Source: an uncultured Collinsella sp. (GTDB lineage: Bacteria > Actinomycetota > Coriobacteriia > Coriobacteriales > Coriobacteriaceae). From it: a stretch of DNA of 29,173 nucleotides. The DNA lies in assembly GCA_900761995.1 (NCBI GenBank), contig CAAFEY010000095.1, positions 1 to 29,173 of the forward strand. Direction: 5' to 3'. Below the pieces are notes generated by a model. The model worked only from the letters and a program-made list of their open reading frames with translations, was not told the DNA's origin and ran no database searches. Position numbers and translations under genes: made by a program. Each line of letters starts with the position of its first letter. Position 1 is the stretch's first letter. This document shows positions 22,990-29,173 of this stretch, one piece after another.

Positions 22990-23553
22990 ATGCCTACCAT
23001 TTCTACCGCCGACTTCAAGAACGGCCTCGGTCTCCGTATTAAGGACAAGGTTTATACCATCGTCGAGTTCCAGCACGTCAAGCCGGGCAAGGGTGGTGCT
23101 TTTGTGCGCTACAAGACTCGCGATATCAAGAGCGGTCGTGTCGTTGAGAACACCTGCAACGCCGGCACCAAGTTCGAGAGCGTCATGCTCACCACCCGTG
23201 AGTTCCAGTACCTCTACAACGACGGCACCGACTACATCTTCATGGACAACGAGTCCTACGAGCAGGTTCCCGTTCCCGAGGACATGGTGGGCGAGAACTC
23301 CAAGTGGCTGCGTGAGAACGACATCTGCCAGCTGCTTTTCGCCGACGACGAGCTCATGGGCGTGACCCCGCCGATGTTCATTGAGACCACCATCGTCCAG
23401 ACTGACCCGGGCTTTAAGGGCGACACCGTCCAGGGTTCCACCAAGCCGGCCACGATCGACACCGGCGCTGTCATCCAGGTCCCCATGTACCTCAACGAGG
23501 GCGAGGTCATTAAGGTTGACACCCGCGACGGCAAGTTCGTCTCCCGCGTCTAG
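22990..23553 (+). CDS. efp: Elongation factor P
   Basis: This 187-aa factor relieves ribosome stalling at polyproline stretches. It shows the three beta-barrel domains of EF-P: an N-terminal KOW-like domain with EFQHVKPGKGGAFVR, a middle domain starting around FMDNESYEQV, and a C-terminal OB domain with TDPGFKGDT and VDTRDGKFVSRV. The tip of the first domain has Lys34 in PGKG, the position modified in Bacillus-type EF-P; which modification applies here cannot be seen. AAGAAAGG precedes the ATG. It is the first gene of a long operon. Confidence 0.97.
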   Translation: MPTISTADFKNGLGLRIKDKVYTIVEFQHVKPGKGGAFVRYKTRDIKSGRVVENTCNAGTKFESVMLTTREFQYLYNDGTDYIFMDNESYEQVPVPEDMVGENSKWLRENDICQLLFADDELMGVTPPMFIETTIVQTDPGFKGDTVQGSTKPATIDTGAVIQVPMYLNEGEVIKVDTRDGKFVSRV

Positions 23554-23577
23554 CAACCAACTCTTCTAGGAGGACTC

Positions 23578-23940
23578 ATGCCCCAGGAAATCAAGATTGA
23601 CGGCATCGGCATTTCACCCGATGTTCTGACCGCCATCGTCTCGCGCGCCGTGTCGGATGTCGAGGGCATCGCCTCCGTTGGCGTCAAGGACCTTGCCACC
23701 AACCTTGTCTCCATGATGCTCTCGTCCAAGGCCCCGGCTTCCGAGCCGGCGGTCGAGGCCGAGGTCGTCGGCGACAAGCTCGCACTCACCGTGCGTGTCG
23801 TGGTGTTCTTTGGCTATCCGTTCAAGAAACTCGCCGAGGCCGTTCGCGCTGCCGTGGTCGCTGCCATCGATGCCCAGGTGGGCGTTGAGGTCGAGCGCGT
23901 TGACGTTTGCATCGACGGCCTCGTTTTCCCCAAGGAGTAA
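23578..23940 (+). CDS. Asp23/Gls24 family envelope stress response protein
   Basis: This 120-aa protein belongs to the Asp23/Gls24 family, small cytosolic proteins tied to alkaline shock and cell envelope stress in Firmicutes. The pattern is IDGIGISPDVLTAIVSRAVSDVEGI at the start, then VRVVVFFGYPFKKLAEAVRAAVVAAI and VEVERVDVCIDGLVF, as expected. A perfect AGGAGG lies 7 nt before the ATG. The efp-asp23-nusB order is typical of Gram-positive genomes. It ends 3 nt before the nusB start. Confidence 0.9.
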   Translation: MPQEIKIDGIGISPDVLTAIVSRAVSDVEGIASVGVKDLATNLVSMMLSSKAPASEPAVEAEVVGDKLALTVRVVVFFGYPFKKLAEAVRAAVVAAIDAQVGVEVERVDVCIDGLVFPKE

Positions 23941-23943
23941 CCT

Positions 23944-24531
23944 TTGAGCCTTAAGGTTTATCGCGGGCGCACGCTTGCCCGCAGTCAGGCGCTGCAGCTG
24001 CTGTTTCAGGCCGAGGCCACGGACAGCCCGCTCGAGCGCGTCCTCGAGGGCGATTTCCTGATCTCGAAGGGCCCCCTCGACCCCTATGCGCTGGAGCTGT
24101 GCCGCGGTGCCTACGAGCATATCGATCGCATCGACTGTGCCCTGCGCGCCGTCGCCAAGAACTGGGATCTTATGCGCATGCCCGGCGCCGACCGCAATCT
24201 GTTGCGTATCGCCGTCTACGAGATGCGCTTCCTTACCGACGAAGAGGTCTCGGACGCTATCGTGATCAACGAGGCCGTCGAACTTGCCAAGGCCTATGGC
24301 ACCGACCAGTCCGCGTCGTTCGTCAACGGCGTGCTGGGCAAGATCGCGCGCAGCGAGGAGTTGCCGGGCGAGGACCTTTACCAGGAACTGCTGGCCGAGG
24401 ATCGCGCTCGCGAGGAGGCCCAGGCTGCCGAGGCTGCCGCTAAAGTTGCGGTTGCCCAGGCTGAGGCTGGTGTGCTGGCCGAGGATGTGGACGCTGCTGA
24501 GGCCGTCGAGGCCGACTCCGTCGAGGAGTAG
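23944..24531 (+). CDS. nusB: Transcription antitermination factor NusB
   Basis: This 195-aa protein pairs with S10 (NusE) in the rRNA antitermination complex. The helical core is visible: RTLARSQALQLLFQAEA, then NWDLMRMPGADRNLLRIAVYEMRFL, and VINEAVELAKAYGTDQSASFVNGVLGKIA. Start is TTG at 23944 with AAGGAG upstream. A C-terminal tail of about 50 residues, rich in Ala and Glu, extends beyond the usual ~140-residue length and is probably disordered. Confidence 0.95.
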   Translation: MSLKVYRGRTLARSQALQLLFQAEATDSPLERVLEGDFLISKGPLDPYALELCRGAYEHIDRIDCALRAVAKNWDLMRMPGADRNLLRIAVYEMRFLTDEEVSDAIVINEAVELAKAYGTDQSASFVNGVLGKIARSEELPGEDLYQELLAEDRAREEAQAAEAAAKVAVAQAEAGVLAEDVDAAEAVEADSVEE

Positions 24532-24533
24532 CC

Positions 24534-24773
24534 ATGCCAGAGGGTTCTGTCCGCAACTTTGATGAGATTTCGGACCGTCTGGACCAGATCATCGCTACCG
24601 TTCGCTCCAAAGATACCTCCTTGGAGCGTTCACTCGATCTGTTTGACGAAGCGATTGAGCTGGGCTCCCGCGCGGTCGATATGGTCGACAAGTTTGAGCT
24701 GACGCCGCGTGAGGCCGACAAGCTCGAGCAGGAATACGATGAGGATGCGGCAAATGAATCCCAGGATAGCTAG
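24534..24773 (+). CDS. xseB: Exodeoxyribonuclease VII small subunit
   Basis: This 79-aa protein is the small subunit of exonuclease VII, which degrades single-stranded DNA from both ends together with XseA. The family pattern FDEISDRLDQIIATVRSKDTSLERSLDLFDEAIELG is clear, with the usual short charged C-terminus. The start follows the nusB stop codon by two bases, with GAGGAG as ribosome binding site. The large subunit gene xseA, usually adjacent, is not in the window. Confidence 0.92.
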   Translation: MPEGSVRNFDEISDRLDQIIATVRSKDTSLERSLDLFDEAIELGSRAVDMVDKFELTPREADKLEQEYDEDAANESQDS

Positions 24774-24799
24774 GCCGCATCTCCGGATACGAATGGTTG

Positions 24800-25612
24800 A
24801 TGGCATTCATGAAACGCGTGCGTCTTGATGACGAACTGATTTCACAGGGCATCTGCGCCGATCGCGCGGATGCCCTTCGCACTCTTATGGCCGGCTTGGT
24901 CTCGAGTGGCGGCGAGCGCTTGTCTTCGCCGGGCCTTAAGGTGACCCCGGGCTTGCCGCTGCACGTGAAGGGCCGCATTCCCTATGTTGGCCGCGGCGGC
25001 CTTAAGCTCGAAAGTGCGCTCGATGCGTTTGGCATCAATCCGACGGGCCTTGCCTGTCTGGATGTGGGCTGCTCTACCGGCGGCTTTACTGATTGCCTGC
25101 TCAAGCGCGGAGCTGCGACCGTTGTTTCGGTGGACGTGGGCCGTGCCCAGTTTGATTGGTCGCTGCGTCAGGACGATCGCGTGACGCTGCATGAGCGCAC
25201 CAACGTGACGCAGCTGCCTGAGCTTGGTTATGCCGGCGCCATCGACCTGGCTGTGTGCGATGTCTCGTTTACCAGCATCGCGAATATAATCGACGCCGTG
25301 CTGGCGTGCCTGAAGCCTTCGGGTTCGTTCTGCACGCTCGTAAAGCCCCAGTTTGAGGCGCCGGCTGCGCTGGTGGGCGAGGGCGGTATCGTGACCGACC
25401 CCGCCGTCCGCCGCGATACGCTCGTGGCGGCGATTGAGCTTTTTGCCGTCAAGGGCCTGTTCCCGCTTGACGTGTGCGTGTCGCCCATCCATGGCGCTAA
25501 GGGCAACGTTGAGTTTTTCTTGTACGGCACAAGGTTTGTCCCCGGGGAGCGCGCCGACGATGAGCTGCAATCCCAGGTATCGGTTTTGAGCGAGAAAGCT
25601 GCAACGCTATGA
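24800..25612 (+). CDS. tlyA: TlyA family 16S/23S rRNA 2'-O-methyltransferase (or hemolysin-like)
   Basis: This ~270-aa protein has an N-terminal S4 RNA-binding domain (RVRLDDELISQGICADRADAL) and an FtsJ-like methyltransferase domain. The SAM-binding motif is DVGCSTGGFTDCLL (from Asp88), and later motifs are CDVSFTSI and LVKPQFEA. Mycobacterial TlyA methylates both ribosomal subunits and governs capreomycin sensitivity; the same role is plausible here. The start is uncertain: TTG 24797, ATG 24800 and ATG 24809 (giving MKRVRLDD) are all in frame and none has a strong ribosome binding site. The 3' end overlaps nadK (ATGA). It is part of the tlyA-nadK-recN block found in many Gram-positive bacteria. 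Confidence 0.9.
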   Translation: MAFMKRVRLDDELISQGICADRADALRTLMAGLVSSGGERLSSPGLKVTPGLPLHVKGRIPYVGRGGLKLESALDAFGINPTGLACLDVGCSTGGFTDCLLKRGAATVVSVDVGRAQFDWSLRQDDRVTLHERTNVTQLPELGYAGAIDLAVCDVSFTSIANIIDAVLACLKPSGSFCTLVKPQFEAPAALVGEGGIVTDPAVRRDTLVAAIELFAVKGLFPLDVCVSPIHGAKGNVEFFLYGTRFVPGERADDELQSQVSVLSEKAATL

Positions 25613-26469
25613 AGGTCTTTCTGGTTCCCAATTACTACAAGCAAGAGGCGGTCGAGAGCGGCCTGATGCTCGAGCTTTGGCTGACGCGCCAGGGCTATGA
25701 GGTCGCATGGGCTGCCGACCAGCGATCGAAGATTCAAAGCACGCCTGATATTGACGGCTCCGATCTGGTCATTACGCTCGGCGGCGACGGTACGCTGCTG
25801 CGCGCTGCCCGCATCCTCAACCATCGCGAGATTCCTATCCTTGGTCTTTCCTATGGTCACCTGGGTTTTTTAACTGCTGCGAGCCCCGAGGAGCGCGACA
25901 TTCTGCAGGTCGTGAGCGACGCCCTGTCCGGCGAGCTGCACGTGAGCCGCCGCGCCACCATCGCCGCGGATATCGTGTCCGTGCGCGAAGACGGCACGAA
26001 GGATGTCGTGCGCACGTTTGCCCTCAACGATATGGCACTTACGCGCGGCCCCCTGTCCGATATGGTTGAGTTTGACATCACGGTGTCCGGCCATCATATC
26101 GACCGCCTTCGCGGCGACGGTGTCGTCGTTTCGACGGCGACCGGCTCCACCGGCTACGCGCTTTCCGCCGGCGGTCCCATTGTCAGCCCCGATTACACGG
26201 GTATGGTCTGTGTGCCCATCGCCCCGCATACCATTCAGGCTCGCGCTTTTTTGACCTCGCCGAGTGATGTCGTCGAGATCTTTATGTCCGATGATCGCCC
26301 GAGCGTGCCGGCGATTGCCATCGACGGACAGTTTATTACCTGCGATGGCACGGTCGAGAGCGTGGCCGTGCGCCGTGGTCCCGGCGACGTGCTGCTGCTT
26401 GATTACGGTCCCGAGAGCTTCTATAACTCGGTGAGCCGCGTGTTCTATGGAGTGCGCCATGATCGATGA
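25609..26469 (+). CDS. nadK: NAD kinase
   Basis: This 286-aa enzyme phosphorylates NAD to NADP. The motif LGGDGTLLRAAR carries catalytic Asp60 in GGDG; LNDMALTRG corresponds to the NE/D motif, and TGSTGYALSAGGPIVSP is the conserved Gly-rich block. Length is normal. Start and stop overlap the neighbours (4 nt with tlyA, 11 nt with recN), so the three are translationally coupled. Confidence 0.96.
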   Translation: MKVFLVPNYYKQEAVESGLMLELWLTRQGYEVAWAADQRSKIQSTPDIDGSDLVITLGGDGTLLRAARILNHREIPILGLSYGHLGFLTAASPEERDILQVVSDALSGELHVSRRATIAADIVSVREDGTKDVVRTFALNDMALTRGPLSDMVEFDITVSGHHIDRLRGDGVVVSTATGSTGYALSAGGPIVSPDYTGMVCVPIAPHTIQARAFLTSPSDVVEIFMSDDRPSVPAIAIDGQFITCDGTVESVAVRRGPGDVLLLDYGPESFYNSVSRVFYGVRHDR

Positions 26470-28087
26470 GCTGCAGGTTTCCAACATCGCGCTCATTCGC
26501 GAGGCGACGTTGGTTCCGAGTGCGGGCCTAACGGTTTTGACCGGCGAGACCGGCGCCGGCAAGACCGCGCTGCTCTCGGCCCTCAAGCTTATTTTGGGCG
26601 AGCGCGCGGATTCGTCGACGGTGCGCGAGGGCGAGGCGCTGGCGAGCGTCGAGGCGCGCCTGTTCGACGGTCCGCACGACACGGAGGGGTTCACCGTACA
26701 GCGTAGCCTTTCTGCCGAGGGCCGCAGCCGCGTAAAAATTGACGGCCGCATCGCCAGCGTGCGTGAGCTTTCGGAGCGCGTCGGCGTGATGATGGATCTT
26801 TGCGGTCAGCACGAGCACCAGCGCCTCCTCGATCCGGCGCATCACGTTGCCATGGTCGATGCCTGGGCTGGTCGCTCTGCGCTCGAGGCGCTCGACCGTT
26901 ACCGTGCCTGCTTCAAGGCTTCGCGTGACGCCGCCAAGGAGCTTCGCCGTGTGGAGGAAGCCTCACGCGCGCAGGGGAGTCGCGTCGAGGAGGCGCGCTT
27001 CGCCCTGGAGCGTATCGCCGAGGTCGACCCCAAGCCGGGTGAGTATGAGGAGCTCGAGGAGCTGCTGCCGCGCTCCGAGCATGCCGAGGTGCTGGTGGCG
27101 ACGGCCAACGATGCCCATGCATCGCTTACTTCCGAAGGGGGAGCGCTCGATGCCGTGAACGGCGCCGTGGCAGAACTGTCGCGCATGGCTACCGTCGATC
27201 GTAAACTGGGTGACATCGCCGACGCACTTTCGAATGCCTGCATCTTACTCGAGGATTGCGCCAACGAGCTGCGTGCTTATCGCGATGGCGTCGCCTTCGA
27301 CCCGCGCGAGCTCGCTCGCATGCGTGAGCGGTATTCCGACCTCAAGGGCCTGTTGCGTCAGTGGGGTCCCACCATGGACGATGTTTTTGCCATGCGCGAT
27401 CGCTCGCAAGAGCTGCTGTCCCTGGTCGATGATGGCGATGAACAGATCAAAAAGGCGCGCGAATCACTTGGTGCTGCTGAGCGCGAGTTGTTTGCCGCTG
27501 CCAAGGCGCTTAAGCGCGCTCGCAATACGGCGGCCCCGCGCTTCTGCCACGAGGTTGGTCGTCAGATGGCACGCTTGGAGATGGGCGGCGCCGAGCTCGT
27601 TTGGGAGTCGCGTGATCTTCCGCGCGCCGAGTGGACGCCGGCGGGTCCTTCGAGCTATGAGCTTTTGTATCGCAGCGGTGCCGGCTTGACGCCGCGTCCC
27701 CTGCGTCGAATTGCGTCGGGCGGCGAGCTCAGCCGCGTCATGCTGGCAAGCAAGGTTGTCCTCGGTAACGCGGACGGTGTTGATACACTGGTGTTTGACG
27801 AGGTCGATGCTGGTGTCGGTGGCTCCACGGCGCGTGCACTCGCGGGCGTGCTGGCAGATCTCGCCGCTACGCATCAGGTGATTGTCGTAACCCACTTGGC
27901 GCAAGTCGCCGTCATGGCTGACAAGCATTATGTCGTCAGCAAGGAACCGGGCGATGTTCCCCAGACGCATTTGGACGAGGTAACTGGCGAAGCGCGTACC
28001 GCCGAGATCGCCCGCATGCTCAGCGGCGATCAGTCCGAGGCAAGCCTGGCGCACGCCAGGCAGATGCTTGCGGAGGCGCGTGCCTAG
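26459..28087 (+). CDS. recN: DNA repair protein RecN
   Basis: This 542-aa SMC-like ATPase acts early in double-strand break repair. The N-terminal Walker A is GETGAGKTALL (Lys35), followed by the Q-loop region GQHEHQRLLDP. A central coiled coil (about 150-370) is rich in Arg, Glu and Ala. The C-terminal part has the ABC signature IASGGELSRVMLASK and Walker B DTLVFDEVDAGVGG (Asp447-Glu448). Length is typical. GGAG precedes the ATG at 26459 inside nadK. It is the last gene of the efp operon and is followed by a terminator. Confidence 0.95.
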   Translation: MIDELQVSNIALIREATLVPSAGLTVLTGETGAGKTALLSALKLILGERADSSTVREGEALASVEARLFDGPHDTEGFTVQRSLSAEGRSRVKIDGRIASVRELSERVGVMMDLCGQHEHQRLLDPAHHVAMVDAWAGRSALEALDRYRACFKASRDAAKELRRVEEASRAQGSRVEEARFALERIAEVDPKPGEYEELEELLPRSEHAEVLVATANDAHASLTSEGGALDAVNGAVAELSRMATVDRKLGDIADALSNACILLEDCANELRAYRDGVAFDPRELARMRERYSDLKGLLRQWGPTMDDVFAMRDRSQELLSLVDDGDEQIKKARESLGAAERELFAAAKALKRARNTAAPRFCHEVGRQMARLEMGGAELVWESRDLPRAEWTPAGPSSYELLYRSGAGLTPRPLRRIASGGELSRVMLASKVVLGNADGVDTLVFDEVDAGVGGSTARALAGVLADLAATHQVIVVTHLAQVAVMADKHYVVSKEPGDVPQTHLDEVTGEARTAEIARMLSGDQSEASLAHARQMLAEARA

Positions 28088-28120
28088 GCCGAGCCGCCAC
28101 ATGCATGTCCAACCCGGCCG

Positions 28121-28278
28121 CCACGAAACGGGTCCATCTACTACGTTTGGTAGGGCATCGGCAACCACGCCAAGAATTGCAAAAAGAAAACCGCAGGTAG
28201 AACGCCTGCGGTTTTCTCTATTTTGGGTGTATGGTTGGCGGTTGCGGTTAAAACGTAGTAGATGGGCGTGTTTCGTGA
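28121..28278. repeat. 158-bp imperfect palindrome between convergent genes
   Basis: The outer arms 28121-28148 and 28251-28278 are inverted copies matching at 24 of 28 positions, including a perfect 15-bp core CCATCTACTACGTTT. Weaker matching continues inward (GCAACC, GCCAA), and the centre is the terminator at 28185-28217. I see no open reading frame in it. It could be a MITE- or REPIN-like element used as a bidirectional terminator. Confidence 0.6.
28185..28217. terminator. Bidirectional rho-independent terminator between recN and the RpiR gene
   Basis: AGAAAACCGCAGG (28185-28197) pairs perfectly with CCTGCGGTTTTCT (28205-28217) around a 7-nt loop. T-rich sequence follows on both strands (TTTTCTCTATTTT on plus; TTTTCTTTTTG on minus), which suits convergent genes. 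Confidence 0.85.
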
Positions 28279-28308
28279 CGAGAGGCGTCTATCGGCTCCC
28301 CAATTTAC

Positions 28309-29166
28309 CTACTCAACGACTTTATCCGGCTGGATGAGCTCCTCGTAGTAGCTGATGTGCTCTCGGGCGTCCTCGATTTCGGGCAGCAGGAAGTTGTAGA
28401 TGACCTCTATGATCATTGTGGCGCTTATCTTAGAGAACGCAAAGTCGCCCGTCGTCAGCAGCGCTTCGTGGTTGACGGTATTAAAAGTGTAGTCTGCCAG
28501 GCGCGCGAGCGGGGATTTGCTGTCGCTGCTGATGACGACTACGGTTGCGCCGCAGTCGCGAGCCGCTTTTGCCATGCGATTCAAACGGCGTGACTTGCCC
28601 GAGTTCGAAATCAGTACGATAACGTCACCCGGGCGTAACGTGAGCGCAAAACCAATCGAGGTCTCGCTGATGGTGCTCGCCATGCAGCGCAGGCCCAGCT
28701 GCGAAAACTTAAACGTCGCATCGAGCGCGACCGCGTTCGTATTGCCCACAGCCGCAAACTCAATAACCCCTGCATGCTTAAGGTCATGTACAACAGCCGC
28801 CAGCGTATCGTGGTCGATCCCGTCGATGGTCGCATTAAGCTCGCTCACCTTGGCAGCTAGGATGTTCTTGAGGCTCTGCTCCATATTGTCGAGTGAGACC
28901 TCGTCAGTCAGGCCCTCGTTGCGCTGGCTTTCCAAATCCCTCGCCAACGAAAACTGAAAGCTGCGGAAGCTACCAAAGCCAAGTTTGCGGCAGAAGCGCG
29001 AAACGGTCGCCTCGGACGTGGCGGCGGCGCGTGAGAGCTGAGCCGCCGTGAGGCGTGGCGCCTCGGACTGGTGCTCCAATATATAGTCGACAATGCGCTG
29101 CTCGGACTCGCTGTATCCCTGATGGGTACTAATGAGGGAAAGTGCGCTCTTGCTACTATCGGTCAT
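28309..29166 (-). CDS. MurR/RpiR family transcriptional regulator
   Basis: This 285-aa regulator has an N-terminal HTH_6 domain (SESEQRIVDYILEH, AAQLSRAAATSEATVSRFCRKLGFGSFRSF) and a C-terminal SIS sugar-phosphate-binding domain (about residues 125-260, with AAVGNTNAVALDATFKF, PGDVIVLISNSGKSRRL and ATVVVISSDSKSPLA). Such proteins control amino-sugar or sugar-phosphate catabolism genes in response to a phosphosugar. Its targets are probably upstream, beyond the right edge, because only seven bases precede the start here and its ribosome binding site is largely out of view. Length is normal, and the gene is convergent with recN. Confidence 0.9.
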   Translation of the reverse strand: MTDSSKSALSLISTHQGYSESEQRIVDYILEHQSEAPRLTAAQLSRAAATSEATVSRFCRKLGFGSFRSFQFSLARDLESQRNEGLTDEVSLDNMEQSLKNILAAKVSELNATIDGIDHDTLAAVVHDLKHAGVIEFAAVGNTNAVALDATFKFSQLGLRCMASTISETSIGFALTLRPGDVIVLISNSGKSRRLNRMAKAARDCGATVVVISSDSKSPLARLADYTFNTVNHEALLTTGDFAFSKISATMIIEVIYNFLLPEIEDAREHISYYEELIQPDKVVE

Positions 29167-29173
29167 GGATGGC

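Overview
The window looks like a chromosomal core segment of a Coriobacteriia actinobacterium, most likely Collinsella or a close relative. The DNA is GC-rich and codons mostly end in C or G. TTG and GTG starts are frequent. The order efp-asp23-nusB-xseB-tlyA-nadK-recN and alaS-ruvX-mltG-yqeG-aroK-aroB fits that group. The species call is inference from memory of gene order and composition.

Layout. (1) 1-726 is an AT-rich left edge: the 5' part of a minus-strand peptidase S51 (PepE-like) gene, then about 500 bp rich in hairpins and without a convincing gene. (2) 727-1809 is a minus-strand iron-dependent dehydrogenase (GldA/HcxA type) ending in a perfect 16-bp terminator stem. (3) 1953-5097 is a complete isoleucine T-box leader (ATC specifier, antiterminator, competing terminator) followed by ileS. 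(4) 5320-6932 is lspA and an RluA/RluD-type pseudouridine synthase. (5) 7014-8309 is a processive family 2 glycosyltransferase with its own promoter and terminator. (6) 8389-10090 is a lone minimal A24 prepilin peptidase and a dNTP triphosphohydrolase. (7) 10151-14738 is rarA, then a tightly coupled stress-type module: DUF948 protein, degenerate RsbW-like protein, SigB/SigF-type sigma factor, AI-2E-family permease. (8) 14891-21567 is alaS-ruvX-mltG-yqeG-aroK and an AroB-like protein. (9) 21700-22830 is an M24 Xaa-Pro peptidase. (10) 22990-28087 is efp-asp23-nusB-xseB-tlyA-nadK-recN. (11) 28309-29166 is a minus-strand MurR/RpiR regulator, convergent with recN.

Most of the segment is housekeeping: aminoacylation, rRNA and RNA modification, lipoprotein and murein processing, nucleotide and NADP metabolism, DNA repair and translation factors. 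Overlaps of 1-11 nt (TAATG, ATGA and longer) show dense translational coupling. The best leads beyond routine annotation are: an AroB-like protein that appears to have lost its metal ligands and part of its NAD loop while keeping length and operon position; an RsbW-like protein without ATP-binding motifs placed directly before its presumed sigma factor, with no RsbV gene in view; a pair of related hairpins (677-717 and 8320-8356) that carry a GGGGACAGGCACC-type core and act as terminators; and a 158-bp imperfect palindrome centred on the terminator between recN and the RpiR gene.
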